From Trypanosoma brucei gambiense DAL972 (taxonomy: Eukaryota; Euglenozoa; Kinetoplastea; Trypanosomatida; Trypanosomatidae): a DNA stretch of 64,000 nt. Both the position numbers and the translations under genes were made by a program. The number at the start of each line of letters is the position of its first letter. Position 1 is the first letter of the stretch. The stretch spans positions 558,001 to 622,000 of the forward strand of contig NC_026744.1 in NCBI RefSeq assembly GCF_000210295.1, in the 5' to 3' direction. The notes beneath the pieces are model-generated. The model was not told the DNA's origin. It did not search any database and worked only from the letters and a program-made list of their open reading frames with translations. Below are positions 1 through 9,769 of this stretch, piece by piece.

Positions 1-1
1 A

Positions 2-442
2 AGCACTATCAATCAAATGCGTCGAAGACACAATGCAGACCACCTCAGTAGTGCTAAGTGTGTCTATGAGCGATCCTGCGTTGAAGAGGATGCCCACTGG
101 GCTTTGAAGCTTGTGGCGCAGGAACATTCAGATTACCTCTTCTCCATCAAGATATTAGAAGAGGATGAGCGTCAGGACATTGCACGCCGTGTGGGGCTAC
201 CGATGCAAAATTCAACCCCGTTGCTGGGCTGGTCGCGCACACCTAACACTGTGTGGCAGCAGCCAGAACTCGCACCCTGGTGGGATCATTTAGAGGGGCC
301 AGCTGGTTATTTCTGGGGCGTATCACCGAGTGGCGGCGTGGAAATGCCTCAGTGGAGTCATGTACACTGGGGAGACAATCCAGCCAGTGGGGGTTTCCAG
401 TGTGTGCCTGGTGAGTGGTGCCACCGCAGTAATCTTCAGTAG
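2..442 (+). CDS. Hypothetical protein, probable 3' part of a gene
   Basis: The reading frame is open from the first bases of the window to a TAG at 440-442. The first ATG is at 17, but in-frame codons precede it, so the gene may begin outside the window. The visible 141 residues from that ATG are soluble with no membrane segment. The C-terminal half is rich in Trp, Gly and Pro (WW at about residues 87-88, then several W-H and G-G pairs), which suggests a folded domain rather than random sequence. I do not recognise the family. It lies at the 5' end of the transcription unit on the same strand as all its neighbours. Confidence 0.6.
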   Translation, partial: STINQMRRRHNADHLSSAKCVYERSCVEEDAHWALKLVAQEHSDYLFSIKILEEDERQDIARRVGLPMQNSTPLLGWSRTPNTVWQQPELAPWWDHLEGPAGYFWGVSPSGGVEMPQWSHVHWGDNPASGGFQCVPGEWCHRSNLQ

Positions 443-1230
443 TGGTTGTTCCCTAGCTGCTCACTTTTATTCGTTTACCCAACCCCTTGTTATTTTTTTT
501 TTTGGTTACATCACGCATTGTAAACATGCACATATATATATGTATGTGCTTGTGTGTGGTTTTCGAATTGCCACCACACACTCGCTGTACCTGGAACAGC
601 TGCTGTGCGGAGAGTTACAGGGTTTCCAGTCTTACCGAGAGGAACGGGACGGGCGCTCGACAGTAGGAGCGGATATTGGAATAGAATTTATATACCTACT
701 CGAGGCTTGAAGTTGAAAAGTAATCTTGTTTTTTCTTTTTCGTCGTACTGTGGCTGAGCCCACTGGGGTCAGGGGAGCGCGATTTCTGGCATTCTCAAAA
801 TATATCTGTTCTCACACACATGCTTGCGGCCATTTGAACTCACTTAAAGGGTCAACCGAGAGGTTCTCTACGCGGCCTTCGGGTGTGGTTCAGGTGAGTG
901 GGCATGCGTGCGACGAGGACCCCTTCTGCTGCATGCCTTGTCATTTGCCTCTTTCATCTGGGTTTATATAAAAAGTTGGTAGCAAGCGTAGGGCAGTTGC
1001 GTGTTTTTCTAACGTCGCGATAGCAACATCGCGATTTGTGTGCAGCCAGAGAAACGTGGTTTCCGCCCTCTGGACTCACTTCAGTTCGCGGGCGGTCGAT
1101 GTCTTCATCTTTCTTGGTTCCTTTCACACTGAATGTGCGGCTATCAGTTTCATGCAGTAGCCTGCACGATGGTTTGGGTGGTCTTTTGTCGTTATTACGG
1201 GCCGATGACCACAGTGTGAAGGCAGGTACA
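443..1230 (+). other. Spacer with likely trans-splice acceptor for the coiled-coil gene
   Basis: No gene is seen. It holds a T run near 489-502, a short (AT)n/(GT)n stretch at about 531-550, and a pyrimidine-rich tract at about 1101-1127 followed by an AG at 1146-1147, a plausible spliced-leader acceptor for the gene starting at 1231. Confidence 0.5.
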
Positions 1231-2805
1231 ATGTCACGTGACCCATGTGCCGATGGGGAGAAACAGGATGCATTACGTCATCTTCTCAGCAGGGATGCCA
1301 GCGTCCTCTCGGAAATTGACTTCCGCGGCGACATCCCCGCCATTGAGGATTTCGCGTCCACTATCCGCAGTGTCGACAGCTTCGAGAAGGGGTATATTTC
1401 CCTTATTTTTCGTGAATATTGCAAGCGGATGGGTATAATTAGTGAGTGGAAAGCGTCCCTACAGGCTGCCCAAAGGGAGAGTTCGTTTCCCATATCGGGT
1501 GCGTTGCTGGACACAGTGATTGCCGAGGAGGCGAGTGCACGAGCGGAACTCCACACGTCCCGCGAGCATTTCGTGGAGTGGGCTAAGGGGGTGGCCCCAC
1601 GGTGGTTGGAGACGGCTCGCAACATGGGAGCCTCGAAGAAAACAGAGGATGGGGCTGCTGAGAGGGCACAAAATCAATTGGAAACTGTGATTGCTCAGCA
1701 GTTTGGCTTCAGTGGCAACGACGTGGTGAACAGCGGCCCCCCGTCGTCTCCCAGGGTGACAGGGGCCAACAGTGACGCGTTGCGCCGACAGGCGATTGCG
1801 ATGATTGAGCAAGAGCAGTCGCTGAGGAGACAAGAGGCGAAGACAAGGGTGGCGAGTCTACTTGAGCAGGAGGAACAGTTGCGTTGTCAGATGGAGGAAA
1901 GGCGCCAGAAGCGGGAAACCGAGGAAAAGCGGCAGCACCAGGCCAATATGGAGGCATTCTGCCAACAGCTTAGGCAGGAGGAGGAGTCATTCCGTCAACG
2001 CATGGAAGCACGCGAGAGCGAGCGACTCCAGTTGCTTGAACACATTGAAGCAGAGGAGCAGTGGCTTTCTCAACGACTTGCTGATCGGGAGAGGCAACGT
2101 GCGCTGGAAATAGAGGCCAAGGAGAGAGCCGAGCGCGAGCAGCGAGAGTTGTACCGCGAGCACGTGGAGGCTGAGGAGGAGTTGCTTCGCAACCGTCTAC
2201 AACAGTATGAAGCGTCTCGAAAGATGGAGGCTGAAAAGGCACGACAGAAGGAAAAAGAGGATCGTGAGGAACTCTACGAGCATGTGCTAGCCGAGGAGCA
2301 ATTAATTCGACAACGACTTGAACAGCGGGAGAAAGAGGCTGAGCGGAGGGCTAGGTACGAGCTGTACCATGCAGGAAGAGCAGACGCAGGACTAGGCAAC
2401 ACAGATTCGACCTTGCCGGAGCATTCCTTCGGTACGCAGCAGCTCGTAGGATACCAAGCAATTAACAATTCATATACGGGTGTAGGAGTGCGTGGGGAAA
2501 GGCAGGCCTTCACATCGCCCCAAGGGCATCCCCATTCTTATCATCAGCAGGTGCACTCTCTGCCCCATGTTCAGCATTACCAGCAACAGTATCTCCCACA
2601 GGTGATCACATCCCCAGCTCAACCCAGTTGCTATCCCGTTGCGCCAGCCGTCCCACAGCCCGCCACCGTTTACTCTCCCCTTACACAGTCAGTTGTTACA
2701 CCACCTTACAATCACTACGTGTCTTATCACCCCCAGGGAGAGCTGCAATCTCCGCAGCCACCCCAAATGTTTCCTGGGAATCACCCATATTACTTGAACC
2801 GTTGA
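1231..2805 (+). CDS. Coiled-coil protein with 40-residue charged repeats and a Pro/Gln/His-rich tail
   Basis: About 524 residues. Residues 1-130 look globular. Roughly 190-375 is a highly charged helical coiled coil rich in E, R and Q, with related units; the clearest start HIEAEEQ, HVEAEEE and HVLAEEQ at residues 271, 311 and 351, spaced exactly 40 residues (120 bases). The C-terminal 130 residues are Pro/Gln/Tyr/His-rich and probably disordered. I do not recognise an orthologue; the architecture fits a cytoskeletal or flagellar structural protein, which is inference. Start choice: the frame continues upstream to an ATG at 1099, but the stretch between overlaps a polypyrimidine tract and an AG acceptor at 1146-1147, so 1231 is preferred. 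If the longer form is made, it adds 44 residues. Confidence 0.8.
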   Translation: MSRDPCADGEKQDALRHLLSRDASVLSEIDFRGDIPAIEDFASTIRSVDSFEKGYISLIFREYCKRMGIISEWKASLQAAQRESSFPISGALLDTVIAEEASARAELHTSREHFVEWAKGVAPRWLETARNMGASKKTEDGAAERAQNQLETVIAQQFGFSGNDVVNSGPPSSPRVTGANSDALRRQAIAMIEQEQSLRRQEAKTRVASLLEQEEQLRCQMEERRQKRETEEKRQHQANMEAFCQQLRQEEESFRQRMEARESERLQLLEHIEAEEQWLSQRLADRERQRALEIEAKERAEREQRELYREHVEAEEELLRNRLQQYEASRKMEAEKARQKEKEDREELYEHVLAEEQLIRQRLEQREKEAERRARYELYHAGRADAGLGNTDSTLPEHSFGTQQLVGYQAINNSYTGVGVRGERQAFTSPQGHPHSYHQQVHSLPHVQHYQQQYLPQVITSPAQPSCYPVAPAVPQPATVYSPLTQSVVTPPYNHYVSYHPQGELQSPQPPQMFPGNHPYYLNR

Positions 2806-3235
2806 GTCCGTGAGCGCTTGTTTCGAGTCGTGAATAAGAAGATGCTTTTTGGCCGTGGTCTGGTCACCACTGGCATTGCTCGCCTTTGCAAAAGCACAAA
2901 CTGGGTCTTTTTCTTAACTCGATTCTGGGCTGCACCGTTCTACTTCCCGTTTTGTTTCTTTTAACCCATTTTTTTTTGTTTCCACCCTTCTCATATCTAG
3001 GTGATAATTGTGCTTTGCCACGTGAAACTAGGAACATTTTTTTTTGCCGCTGGAAGGTTGGTTTCCATAGCGACGGCGATTACTAGAGGGTTGTTGTCGT
3101 CTGGCAGGTATATATAAATAAATATATATATATATATACACTGGTTAAGTGTGCTCCACAGGGTGTCTGAAGAATTTATTACATTTTTAAATTTGCTCGG
3201 TTTGTGTGTGCGTGTGATACTTGCCCTCCGCTCGT
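2806..3235 (+). other. Spacer with T runs and an AT repeat
   Basis: No gene is seen. It contains T runs near 2968-2978 and 3031-3040, an AT-rich repeat at 3109-3138, and candidate acceptor AGs such as 3160-3161 before the kinase ATG; no strong polypyrimidine tract singles one out. Confidence 0.5.
3109..3138. repeat. (AT)n microsatellite
   Basis: An imperfect then perfect TA dinucleotide run in the spacer upstream of the kinase gene. Confidence 0.85.
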
Positions 3236-5491
3236 ATGAAGCTGAGGGCTGACTCCCGTGGGGGTGGGGAGCAGGATATCAGGGCCAGCTTCGGCCACTC
3301 TACCCCACGTGACACTGGTGAGAGTCCATCTATTCAACCCGTAGAAGGCCCGATCCCCCTAAATTTCCAATACGACCCGAAAGTCACATCATTAGAGGGA
3401 GCGCTGCTCTTTGTTGGCCGCACCTCCTCTGCGAACGTGAATAGTGTCAACCAAAAGCATCTTCACGGTAACTCCGGTGTTGCAATCCCGAATTCACCGG
3501 AGCTGGTTGGAGGAAACCAGCCGCTTGCGTCCGCTCGTTCATCGGTGGCTGACAATTCTGATCAAAGCAGCGGTAAGAAAAAGAGTGCCGTCGGTACGGG
3601 ATCTATAGCTGGCCGCCACCACGATCCAAACGCACCAGCAGCGAAAATCATAGTTAACGAGACGCAGGGGAGAACGTTAAATAAACCAAAGAGTGCCGCT
3701 GCCGACATCGTGAACGAGACTCCCCACGCTGAGGGCACTGGTGTGAAGAGTGCTTTTTGGGCTGTAGCGAAAAATGTAAGTGATAGAACTCCACTGAGCG
3801 GTCAGTCAAAGCCCCCACCTCGAAAAAATAGCAACGACGGCAGCCCAACCCCGGACCATGCGGGTGACGAGCCTATAGACGTGCGAGCGTGCAACTTTAA
3901 GTTCAAAATCATCCGAGAATTGGGTGGTGGAGGCTTTGGAAAGGTGTATCAGGCAATACTGGGTGACGGTAGGTTTGTAGCGGTTAAGAAGATGAAGATA
4001 ACATCCCACGATAAGGTGATCGACAGAGAGGTCCGCGTGCTGAGCACGCTTCCGCCGCACAAACACTGTGTCCGTTACCTTGGCTCGAAGAGGAGCAGTA
4101 ATCACTATTACATTTTCATGGAATACGTCAGTGGGGGTAGTATCCGTTACATTCGTAAAAGTGCTGGGGTGTTTGAGGAACCAGTGATGCGGCGCTGTGT
4201 GAAGATGGTTTTAGAGGGTCTTCAACACATTCACAGACACGACATCGTTCACCGCGATATCAAAGGGGAAAATGTTCTGCTTGACGAGAAAGGTTGCGTA
4301 AAAATTGTTGATTTCGGCGCATGCAAGGTTTTGAATAGCGGCCACAATACTGTGGGTAGTGTTGGCACACCGTATTGGATGTCCCCGGAGGTCTGCCGTG
4401 GGGAAGCGGCTACGGAGAAATCAGACGTATGGGGTGTGGGGTGCCTCTGTCTTGAGATGACAAATGAGTCGGGCATACCGTGGGAGTTCCATTCGACTGC
4501 CAACAATACGCAAGCTGTTCTCTATTCCATCGCGGCAGCAAAGAACCCTCCCAAAATCCCTCAACATCTTTCCCCAGCTGCTCGCGACTTCATTGCTTGC
4601 ACTCTGAGGGTCGACCCGAAGGATCGCCCTACTGTGGATAAGTTGTTGCAGCATCCCTTCTTTTCGCAAAGCTATTCCGCTGCGCAACCTGTTGAACGTG
4701 AAGCGGTGATGTCGAGGGTGGAGAGCTTCGACTTCGTCAACACTATTTCAACTCTTTCTCAACCGGGAGATGCAGCAAGTACCGGCGGCAAACCACCTGT
4801 CGTGAACATCGGACCCGTAATGATTAGCACAGGTTGTAAGACTGTGGCGCCGAGTAAAGACAAGGAGAAATCTCAGTCGCCGACCTATCAACTCAAGGCA
4901 GCAAGCAGCGACGACGATGATGATTACTGCAGGGTGCGTAATGTTATTAGACCTCAGGGAAATCTTGAACGGTATCCCCCGCCAGGTACCCCCGGAGATG
5001 AAGGTATCATCGGGAAGCGCAAGAAATCTGTTATTGCGACCCCCTCTCGCGTGGGTAAAGATGAGGTTAAGGAGATGCTAGAGGTGACCCCGGCACCACA
5101 AGCACGTGCGACTGGAGTGGGGCCCCCTGCTGATGTTCGTGTGTCGCCCCTTCCCAATCCAAGCAGCAGTAGCCCGGTGAGGGTAGTGAGGGCTCAGCCG
5201 CCTCCACGGCAGAGGCGAAGCACCGAAGCGTCTAATCCTTCTTCAACACGTGTAAGTTCTTCCTTAACTTCTGGAAAACCTACCGGTGACCCCCCTGTGA
5301 CGAATTCGCTTGCCGAAGGAACAGCTAAGCGGAAAAAGACCAATGAGTCTGGCAAGTCGGCATCCGAACCCGGGCACAACGACGGCCGCCCAAGTAAGGA
5401 TAATCCTGGGCGCTCAAATAGTTCTGCGTGGTGGCGGCCCAAACAGGGATCTGACACCAACAAATCGGTGATCAAGTGGTTGATCAAATAA
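3236..5491 (+). CDS. Serine/threonine protein kinase, STE/MEKK-like
   Basis: 751 residues. A low-complexity N-terminal region of about 220 residues precedes one complete kinase domain at about 222-474. Visible landmarks are the glycine loop GGGGFGKV, the ATP-anchoring lysine in FVAVKK (K251), the catalytic loop HRDIKGEN (D341), DFG (D359), and the activation segment ending GTPYWMSPEV. The HRDIKGENVLL and GTPYWMSPE signatures are typical of the STE group (MAPKKK and Ste20-like). All catalytic residues are present, so it should be active. The C-terminal 275 residues are Ser/Pro/Lys-rich and probably disordered, with possible phosphosites and no recognisable domain. The frame extends five codons upstream but without an ATG, so 3236 is the start. 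Substrates and pathway cannot be read from the sequence. Confidence 0.93.
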   Translation: MKLRADSRGGGEQDIRASFGHSTPRDTGESPSIQPVEGPIPLNFQYDPKVTSLEGALLFVGRTSSANVNSVNQKHLHGNSGVAIPNSPELVGGNQPLASARSSVADNSDQSSGKKKSAVGTGSIAGRHHDPNAPAAKIIVNETQGRTLNKPKSAAADIVNETPHAEGTGVKSAFWAVAKNVSDRTPLSGQSKPPPRKNSNDGSPTPDHAGDEPIDVRACNFKFKIIRELGGGGFGKVYQAILGDGRFVAVKKMKITSHDKVIDREVRVLSTLPPHKHCVRYLGSKRSSNHYYIFMEYVSGGSIRYIRKSAGVFEEPVMRRCVKMVLEGLQHIHRHDIVHRDIKGENVLLDEKGCVKIVDFGACKVLNSGHNTVGSVGTPYWMSPEVCRGEAATEKSDVWGVGCLCLEMTNESGIPWEFHSTANNTQAVLYSIAAAKNPPKIPQHLSPAARDFIACTLRVDPKDRPTVDKLLQHPFFSQSYSAAQPVEREAVMSRVESFDFVNTISTLSQPGDAASTGGKPPVVNIGPVMISTGCKTVAPSKDKEKSQSPTYQLKAASSDDDDDYCRVRNVIRPQGNLERYPPPGTPGDEGIIGKRKKSVIATPSRVGKDEVKEMLEVTPAPQARATGVGPPADVRVSPLPNPSSSSPVRVVRAQPPPRQRRSTEASNPSSTRVSSSLTSGKPTGDPPVTNSLAEGTAKRKKTNESGKSASEPGHNDGRPSKDNPGRSNSSAWWRPKQGSDTNKSVIKWLIK

Positions 5492-5809
5492 AATGCGACA
5501 TGGACTCAAGTTACTTGCCTGAGGTTTATTAATTTTAATTTACCTCGAAAGCGCCGTATATTCAGGCCTCTTTGTTTTATTCTCTCGTACCCCCCTAGCA
5601 CCTGCCAACCGCCTGTGGCGAGACTTGGATGTACGCAGTGCGTATGCGTGTATATGCTTGCTATTGCTGCACCCATGTGGGAGCGTACTTTTTTTGACAT
5701 TTTGGCGTGTGGTCATACGCCCTTTCGACTATCAAAAAGTGAGAAATCGTAGCCGAGGGCAGTGTGGTTCCCCGAGCTCAGCCCACAGCGGGAATGTTTG
5801 GGTACAATG

Positions 5810-5850
5810 TATACATATATCTGTATATATATATACATATATGCATATAC
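5810..5850. repeat. (AT)n-rich microsatellite
   Basis: Interrupted TA/CATA repeats in the kinase-P0 spacer. Confidence 0.8.
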
Positions 5851-6219
5851 ATTGTGTTCATGCAGGCTTTTAATATATGTTTGTAGTGACGGTATATTCT
5901 ATGTTCTTTAGTACATATACGGTGGTTAGTGCTAACTATACGTCCAAAAGCAGGCGTATTTTTCTCCCTACCCTGTTTTCTTTTCTTTTTCTTGCTCGTG
6001 GCGGTGGTGAAGACATTGTGTTATTCCCCCTGCAACCTCTCAGGTAGTAGTTGCAGCGATGCCACCACCACCTTTGCCAAGCTGATACGGCGGTTCATTC
6101 ATCGGAAACAAAAAAGGCTGAAAAAAAGGCAAGTTCATTTGGTGTCTGATGGAACTTGTTGATAATTATGGTTAACCATCACGCATTGCCGATGCCACAT
6201 ATCTTTTTTTAAGATTCAA

Positions 6220-6265
6220 TTCCTTCTCTTTCTTCTCTTTCTAAACTATTCTGTGCGAACTGCAG
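6220..6265 (+). promoter_or_regulatory. Trans-splice acceptor of P0 copy 1
   Basis: A 22-base almost pure C/T tract at 6220-6241 is followed by the first downstream AG at 6264-6265, 21 bases before the ATG. This is the standard kinetoplastid spliced-leader acceptor layout. Confidence 0.75.
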
Positions 6266-6286
6266 GCTCCGTTGTAACAAACAGTT

Positions 6287-7264
6287 ATGCCATCCGTTTC
6301 CCAGGAGAAACGTGACTATGAGGATCGCCTCAACGGCTGCCTCACGAAGTACAGCCGTGTGCTCTTCTGCCTGATGGACAATGTTCGCTCGCAGCAGGTG
6401 CACGGTGTACGCCGTGATCTCCGCGGTAAGGGTGAGCTGGTGATGGGAAAGAAGACGTTGCAGAAGAAGATCGTGGAGAAGCGCGCTGAGGGCAACAAGG
6501 CCACAGATGCTGATAAGCTGTTCCACCAGGTTTGCACCGATAAGCAGCTTCTGTGTGGCAACACATCGATGATATTCACGAACAGCGAAGTGTCTGATAT
6601 CACCAGCGTGTTGGACAGCCACCGTGTTCAGGCGCCTGCGCGTGTTGGTGCCATTGCCCCATGTGATGTTATTGTGCCCGCCGGTAACACGGGTATGGAG
6701 CCGAAGGCAACGGCGTTCTTCCAAGCGTTGAACATCGCGACGAAGATTTCCAAGGGGACTGTGGAGATTGTGAGCGACAAGAAGGTACTGAGCACTGGTG
6801 ACAAGGTGGATAACTCCACGGCGACGCTGCTGCAGAAGCTCGACATCTCACCTTTCTATTACCAGGTCGAGGTGCAATCCGTGTGGGACCGCGGTGTGCT
6901 GTTTACTCGTGAAGATCTCTCCGTCACCGATGCGGTTGTGGAGAAGTACCTCCTCGAAGGAATCAGCAACATCAGCGCTATGTCACTGGGTGCTGGTATC
7001 CCAACTGCCGCTACACTGCCGCACATGATTGTCGACGCCTTCAAGACTCTTCTCGGCGCCTCCGTTGCCACGAATTACGAGTTTGATGAATACGACGGAA
7101 AGAACCTGCGCACAGCCGCCTTGGAGGGTAAACTCGGTGGTGGCGAAGCTGCTGCCCCCGCCGCTGCCGCTGCTGCCGCCGCCCCCGCCGCCGCCGCTCC
7201 CGCTGCCGCCGCAGCTGAGGAGGAGGAGGATGATGATGACTTTGGCATGGGTGCTCTCTTCTAG
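6287..7264 (+). CDS. RPLP0: 60S acidic ribosomal protein P0, copy 1
   Basis: 325 residues, close to the usual P0 length. P0 (the uL10 family) anchors the P1/P2 stalk on the large subunit and helps recruit translational GTPases. The N-terminal rRNA-binding L10 domain is recognisable, with internal motifs such as GKKTLQKK and the GNTSMIFTN region. An Ala/Pro hinge (about 287-310) leads to the acidic tail [15 protein letters not shown]. That ending differs from the usual eukaryotic stalk ending GFGLFD and is characteristic of trypanosomatid P0. It lies immediately upstream of a second copy that differs at only three bases in the coding sequence. It has a strong acceptor and a short 21-base leader, as expected of a highly expressed gene. 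Confidence 0.97.
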   Translation: MPSVSQEKRDYEDRLNGCLTKYSRVLFCLMDNVRSQQVHGVRRDLRGKGELVMGKKTLQKKIVEKRAEGNKATDADKLFHQVCTDKQLLCGNTSMIFTNSEVSDITSVLDSHRVQAPARVGAIAPCDVIVPAGNTGMEPKATAFFQALNIATKISKGTVEIVSDKKVLSTGDKVDNSTATLLQKLDISPFYYQVEVQSVWDRGVLFTREDLSVTDAVVEKYLLEGISNISAMSLGAGIPTAATLPHMIVDAFKTLLGASVATNYEFDEYDGKNLRTAALEGKLGGGEAAAPAAAAAAAAPAAAAPAAAAAEEEEDDDDFGMGALF

Positions 7265-7416
7265 TGATTTGAATGGAGTCTTCACTTATTTTTCTTATTT
7301 TTCATTTTCTCGTTGCTATGCGTCCATAGTTAATTGAATGTTTTGGTTTCATTCGTTTGTTGCAGACAGCCAAACCAGCAGAAACGTTTGTGAACCATTT
7401 TTTCGTATTTGAAACG

Positions 7417-7483
7417 TTCTCTTTTTCTTTTTCTTCTGTTGTTCTCCTCCCATCATAATCGCAAAATTTAAATTCCGTCTGAG
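7417..7483 (+). promoter_or_regulatory. Trans-splice acceptor of P0 copy 2
   Basis: A polypyrimidine tract at 7417-7452 is followed by the first AG at 7482-7483, with further AGs at 7489-7493, 38 bases before the second P0 ATG. The tract is unrelated in sequence to that of copy 1. Confidence 0.65.
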
Positions 7484-7521
7484 CCGGAGAGAGCCGGATT
7501 GACCTACTATAAAACGTAGTT

Positions 7522-8499
7522 ATGCCATCCGTTTCCCAGGAGAAACGTGACTATGAGGATCGCCTCAACGGCTGCCTCACGAAGTACAGCCGTGTGCTCT
7601 TCTGCCTGATGGACAATGTTCGCTCGCAGCAGGTGCACGGTGTACGCCGTGATCTCCGCGGTAAGGGTGAGCTGGTGATGGGAAAGAAGACGTTGCAGAA
7701 GAAGATCGTGGAGAAGCGCGCTGAGGGCAACAAGGCCACAGATGCTGATAAGCTGTTCCACCAGGTTTGCACCGATAAGCAGCTTCTGTGTGGCAACACA
7801 TCGATGATATTCACGAACAGCGAAGTGTCTGATATCACCAGCGTGTTGGACAGCCACCGTGTTCAGGCGCCTGCGCGTGTTGGTGCCATTGCCCCATGTG
7901 ATGTTATTGTGCCCGCCGGTAACACAGGTATGGAGCCGAAGGCAACGGCGTTCTTCCAAGCGTTGAACATCGCGACGAAGATTTCCAAGGGGACTGTGGA
8001 GATTGTGAGCGACAAGAAGGTACTGAGCACTGGTGACAAGGTGGATAACTCCACGGCGACGCTGCTGCAGAAGCTCGACATCTCACCTTTCTATTACCAG
8101 GTCGAGGTGCAATCCGTGTGGGACCGCGGTGTGCTGTTTACCCGTGAAGATCTCTCCGTCACCGATGCGGTTGTGGAGAAGTACCTCCTCGAAGGAATCA
8201 GCAACATCAGCGCTATGTCACTGGGTGCTGGTATCCCAACTGCCGCTACACTGCCGCACATGATTGTCGACGCCTTCAAGACTCTTCTCGGCGCCTCCGT
8301 TGCCACGAATTACGAGTTTGATGAATACGACGGAAAGAACCTGCGCACAGCCGCCTTGGAGGGTAAACTCGGTGGTGGCGAAGCTGCTGCCCCCGCCGCT
8401 GCCGCTGCTGCCGCCGCCCCCACCGCCGCCGCTCCCGCTGCCGCCGCAGCTGAGGAGGAGGAGGATGATGATGACTTTGGCATGGGTGCTCTCTTCTAA
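7522..8499 (+). CDS. RPLP0: 60S acidic ribosomal protein P0, copy 2
   Basis: 325 residues, a tandem duplicate offset by exactly 1235 bases. By eye, only three positions differ from copy 1: 6691/7926 (silent, Thr), 6907/8142 (silent, Thr) and 7187/8422 (Ala to Thr at residue 301 in the alanine-rich hinge). The stop codon also differs (TAG versus TAA). Identity begins 4 bases before the ATG and ends inside the stop codon; the leaders, 3' regions and spacers are unrelated. It encodes the same ribosomal stalk base. The two copies probably raise P0 dosage and may be regulated differently through their distinct 3' untranslated regions, which is inference. Confidence 0.97.
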   Translation: MPSVSQEKRDYEDRLNGCLTKYSRVLFCLMDNVRSQQVHGVRRDLRGKGELVMGKKTLQKKIVEKRAEGNKATDADKLFHQVCTDKQLLCGNTSMIFTNSEVSDITSVLDSHRVQAPARVGAIAPCDVIVPAGNTGMEPKATAFFQALNIATKISKGTVEIVSDKKVLSTGDKVDNSTATLLQKLDISPFYYQVEVQSVWDRGVLFTREDLSVTDAVVEKYLLEGISNISAMSLGAGIPTAATLPHMIVDAFKTLLGASVATNYEFDEYDGKNLRTAALEGKLGGGEAAAPAAAAAAAAPTAAAPAAAAAEEEEDDDDFGMGALF

Positions 8500-8870
8500 G
8501 CACGATGTTTTACCTGATGGTCTCCGGCATCCATTCTTTTTTACTTTTTTACTTTGTTCTTTTTTTTTTTTGCCTTGGTGGTGATCAATACCTTGGTAGA
8601 CTGAAATGTTCTGCAGTGTTGTTGCACCTGTTCGTGGTTTAGCGATGGTTAACCACTAGTTGGTGCTTTTGTGCGTGTGTTGAAACCTATTGACAGGCCT
8701 CTCTCTTCCGTTTACTTCACTTTTCTTTTTTTGCTAACAACTTCCAACCCCCTATCGACCCCCAACAACTACTATATTTTTAAACTTAAGTATGTTCGTG
8801 TGTGTGGTAAACGGAAGGAACTGACATCCGTTTGAACTACCCCTGCACCTTTGAAAGGCTCTGTTCCACA
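8500..8870 (+). other. Spacer downstream of P0 copy 2
   Basis: No gene is seen. T-rich runs at 8534-8571 and a polypyrimidine tract at about 8698-8733 are present; the first following AG, at 8789-8790, would give the next gene an 80-base leader. GATGGTTAACCAC near 8644 echoes the palindrome upstream of P0 copy 1. Confidence 0.45.
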
Positions 8871-9275
8871 ATGGTGCGCTCGCTTGTTGTGTTGCTGACT
8901 TATGATGAACCAGAATGTGGTGGTGCAGCCGACGCACTTGTTGTTCACCTTCAACGGGACTGCGCAGCACTCGCGGATAGATGTCAGTTATCGGCTCGGC
9001 CAATATCTATTCTCCAGAATTCTTCCCACCGTGACGCACTGTACAGGACACTGCAGGACCTTATTCAAGTGAAACCGCAAGATATTTACGCTATCAGTTT
9101 TTTAAAAGACAACAACCCTGATGAATACCGCAAAATCCGAGAACTTTGCAACGGTGTCAAGCCACGACGTATCAAGCACCAGATACTTACACACCTCGCG
9201 AACTACAATGATGTGGGGCTCATTATAAGAAACCTTGTGCGGCTAGTGTTGGATGAGATGTCCCGTGACGTATGA
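8871..9275 (+). CDS. Small conserved-looking hypothetical protein (134 aa)
   Basis: 134 residues, soluble, with no membrane segment or signal peptide. The start is the first ATG after an acceptor AG at 8789-8790; the frame continues a few codons upstream without an ATG. The sequence has normal coding complexity, alternating hydrophobic and charged positions, and a basic patch KPRRIKH at about residues 97-103. I do not recognise a family. It sits between the ribosomal P0 genes and the reverse-transcriptase-like gene. Confidence 0.72.
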   Translation: MVRSLVVLLTYDEPECGGAADALVVHLQRDCAALADRCQLSARPISILQNSSHRDALYRTLQDLIQVKPQDIYAISFLKDNNPDEYRKIRELCNGVKPRRIKHQILTHLANYNDVGLIIRNLVRLVLDEMSRDV

Positions 9276-9769
9276 TGGCTCTGTGTGTTGTTTGTAGTGT
9301 GCGAGTTTGTGGGAGGGGAGGCAGGGTACGCTGTGGCCAAGTTGGAGGCGGTGACGCCAAATGAGTGCCTCGGGATGTTTGTACTGACTGGGGCACAGAC
9401 AGAAGTATGGTTCATGCGTGTTGGTTATCCTTGTGACTATGTGGACGGGGCTCATTAAGTCACAGGGCCTTTGTTGCGCTTTTATGAGTTGGTTGCTGAG
9501 TGGGCGTATGAATATACACATAATGCACACATGCTTATATTCAAACTCTCTTTCTTGTTCTTCAGTTTTCTCCGCTTTCGGTTTTTTGCCTGTCTTTATA
9601 TGTACCGGTGTTTGTTCACTCCAAATCCTGTATGTTGACACACACACACAGACAAACACATAGTTGCTTGCTTTGTTGTTACGCTTGACTGAACTGCTAT
9701 TCATGTATGCTTCCCAGTTTCTATTTCATCCCCGTTGTGTGTTAGTTTGTTGTCGGCGGGGAGTTTGTT
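9276..9769 (+). other. Spacer with CA repeat and acceptor
   Basis: No gene is seen. There is a C/T-rich stretch at about 9540-9580, a short (CA)n at about 9640-9660, and a likely acceptor AG at 9744-9745, giving a leader of about 25 bases for the next gene. Confidence 0.5.

Larger units (their letters stand above)
5492..6286 (+). other. Spacer upstream of the P0 pair
   Basis: No gene is supported. It has an AT-repeat block at 5810-5850, pyrimidine-rich patches, a perfect palindrome ATGGTTAACCAT at 6168-6179, and a strong polypyrimidine tract just before the first P0 gene. Short frames here are low-complexity. Confidence 0.5.

Noticed and set aside
3122..3138. TATATA runs as possible promoter TATA boxes (also in other spacers)
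   Set aside because: Trypanosome protein-coding genes are transcribed polycistronically without individual TATA promoters; these are microsatellites.
6209..6724. Long - strand frames opposite P0 copy 1 (and the equivalent at 7507-7959 opposite copy 2)
   Set aside because: They mirror the codon bias of the P0 genes on the + strand, match no family I recognise, and would be the only - strand genes in the window.
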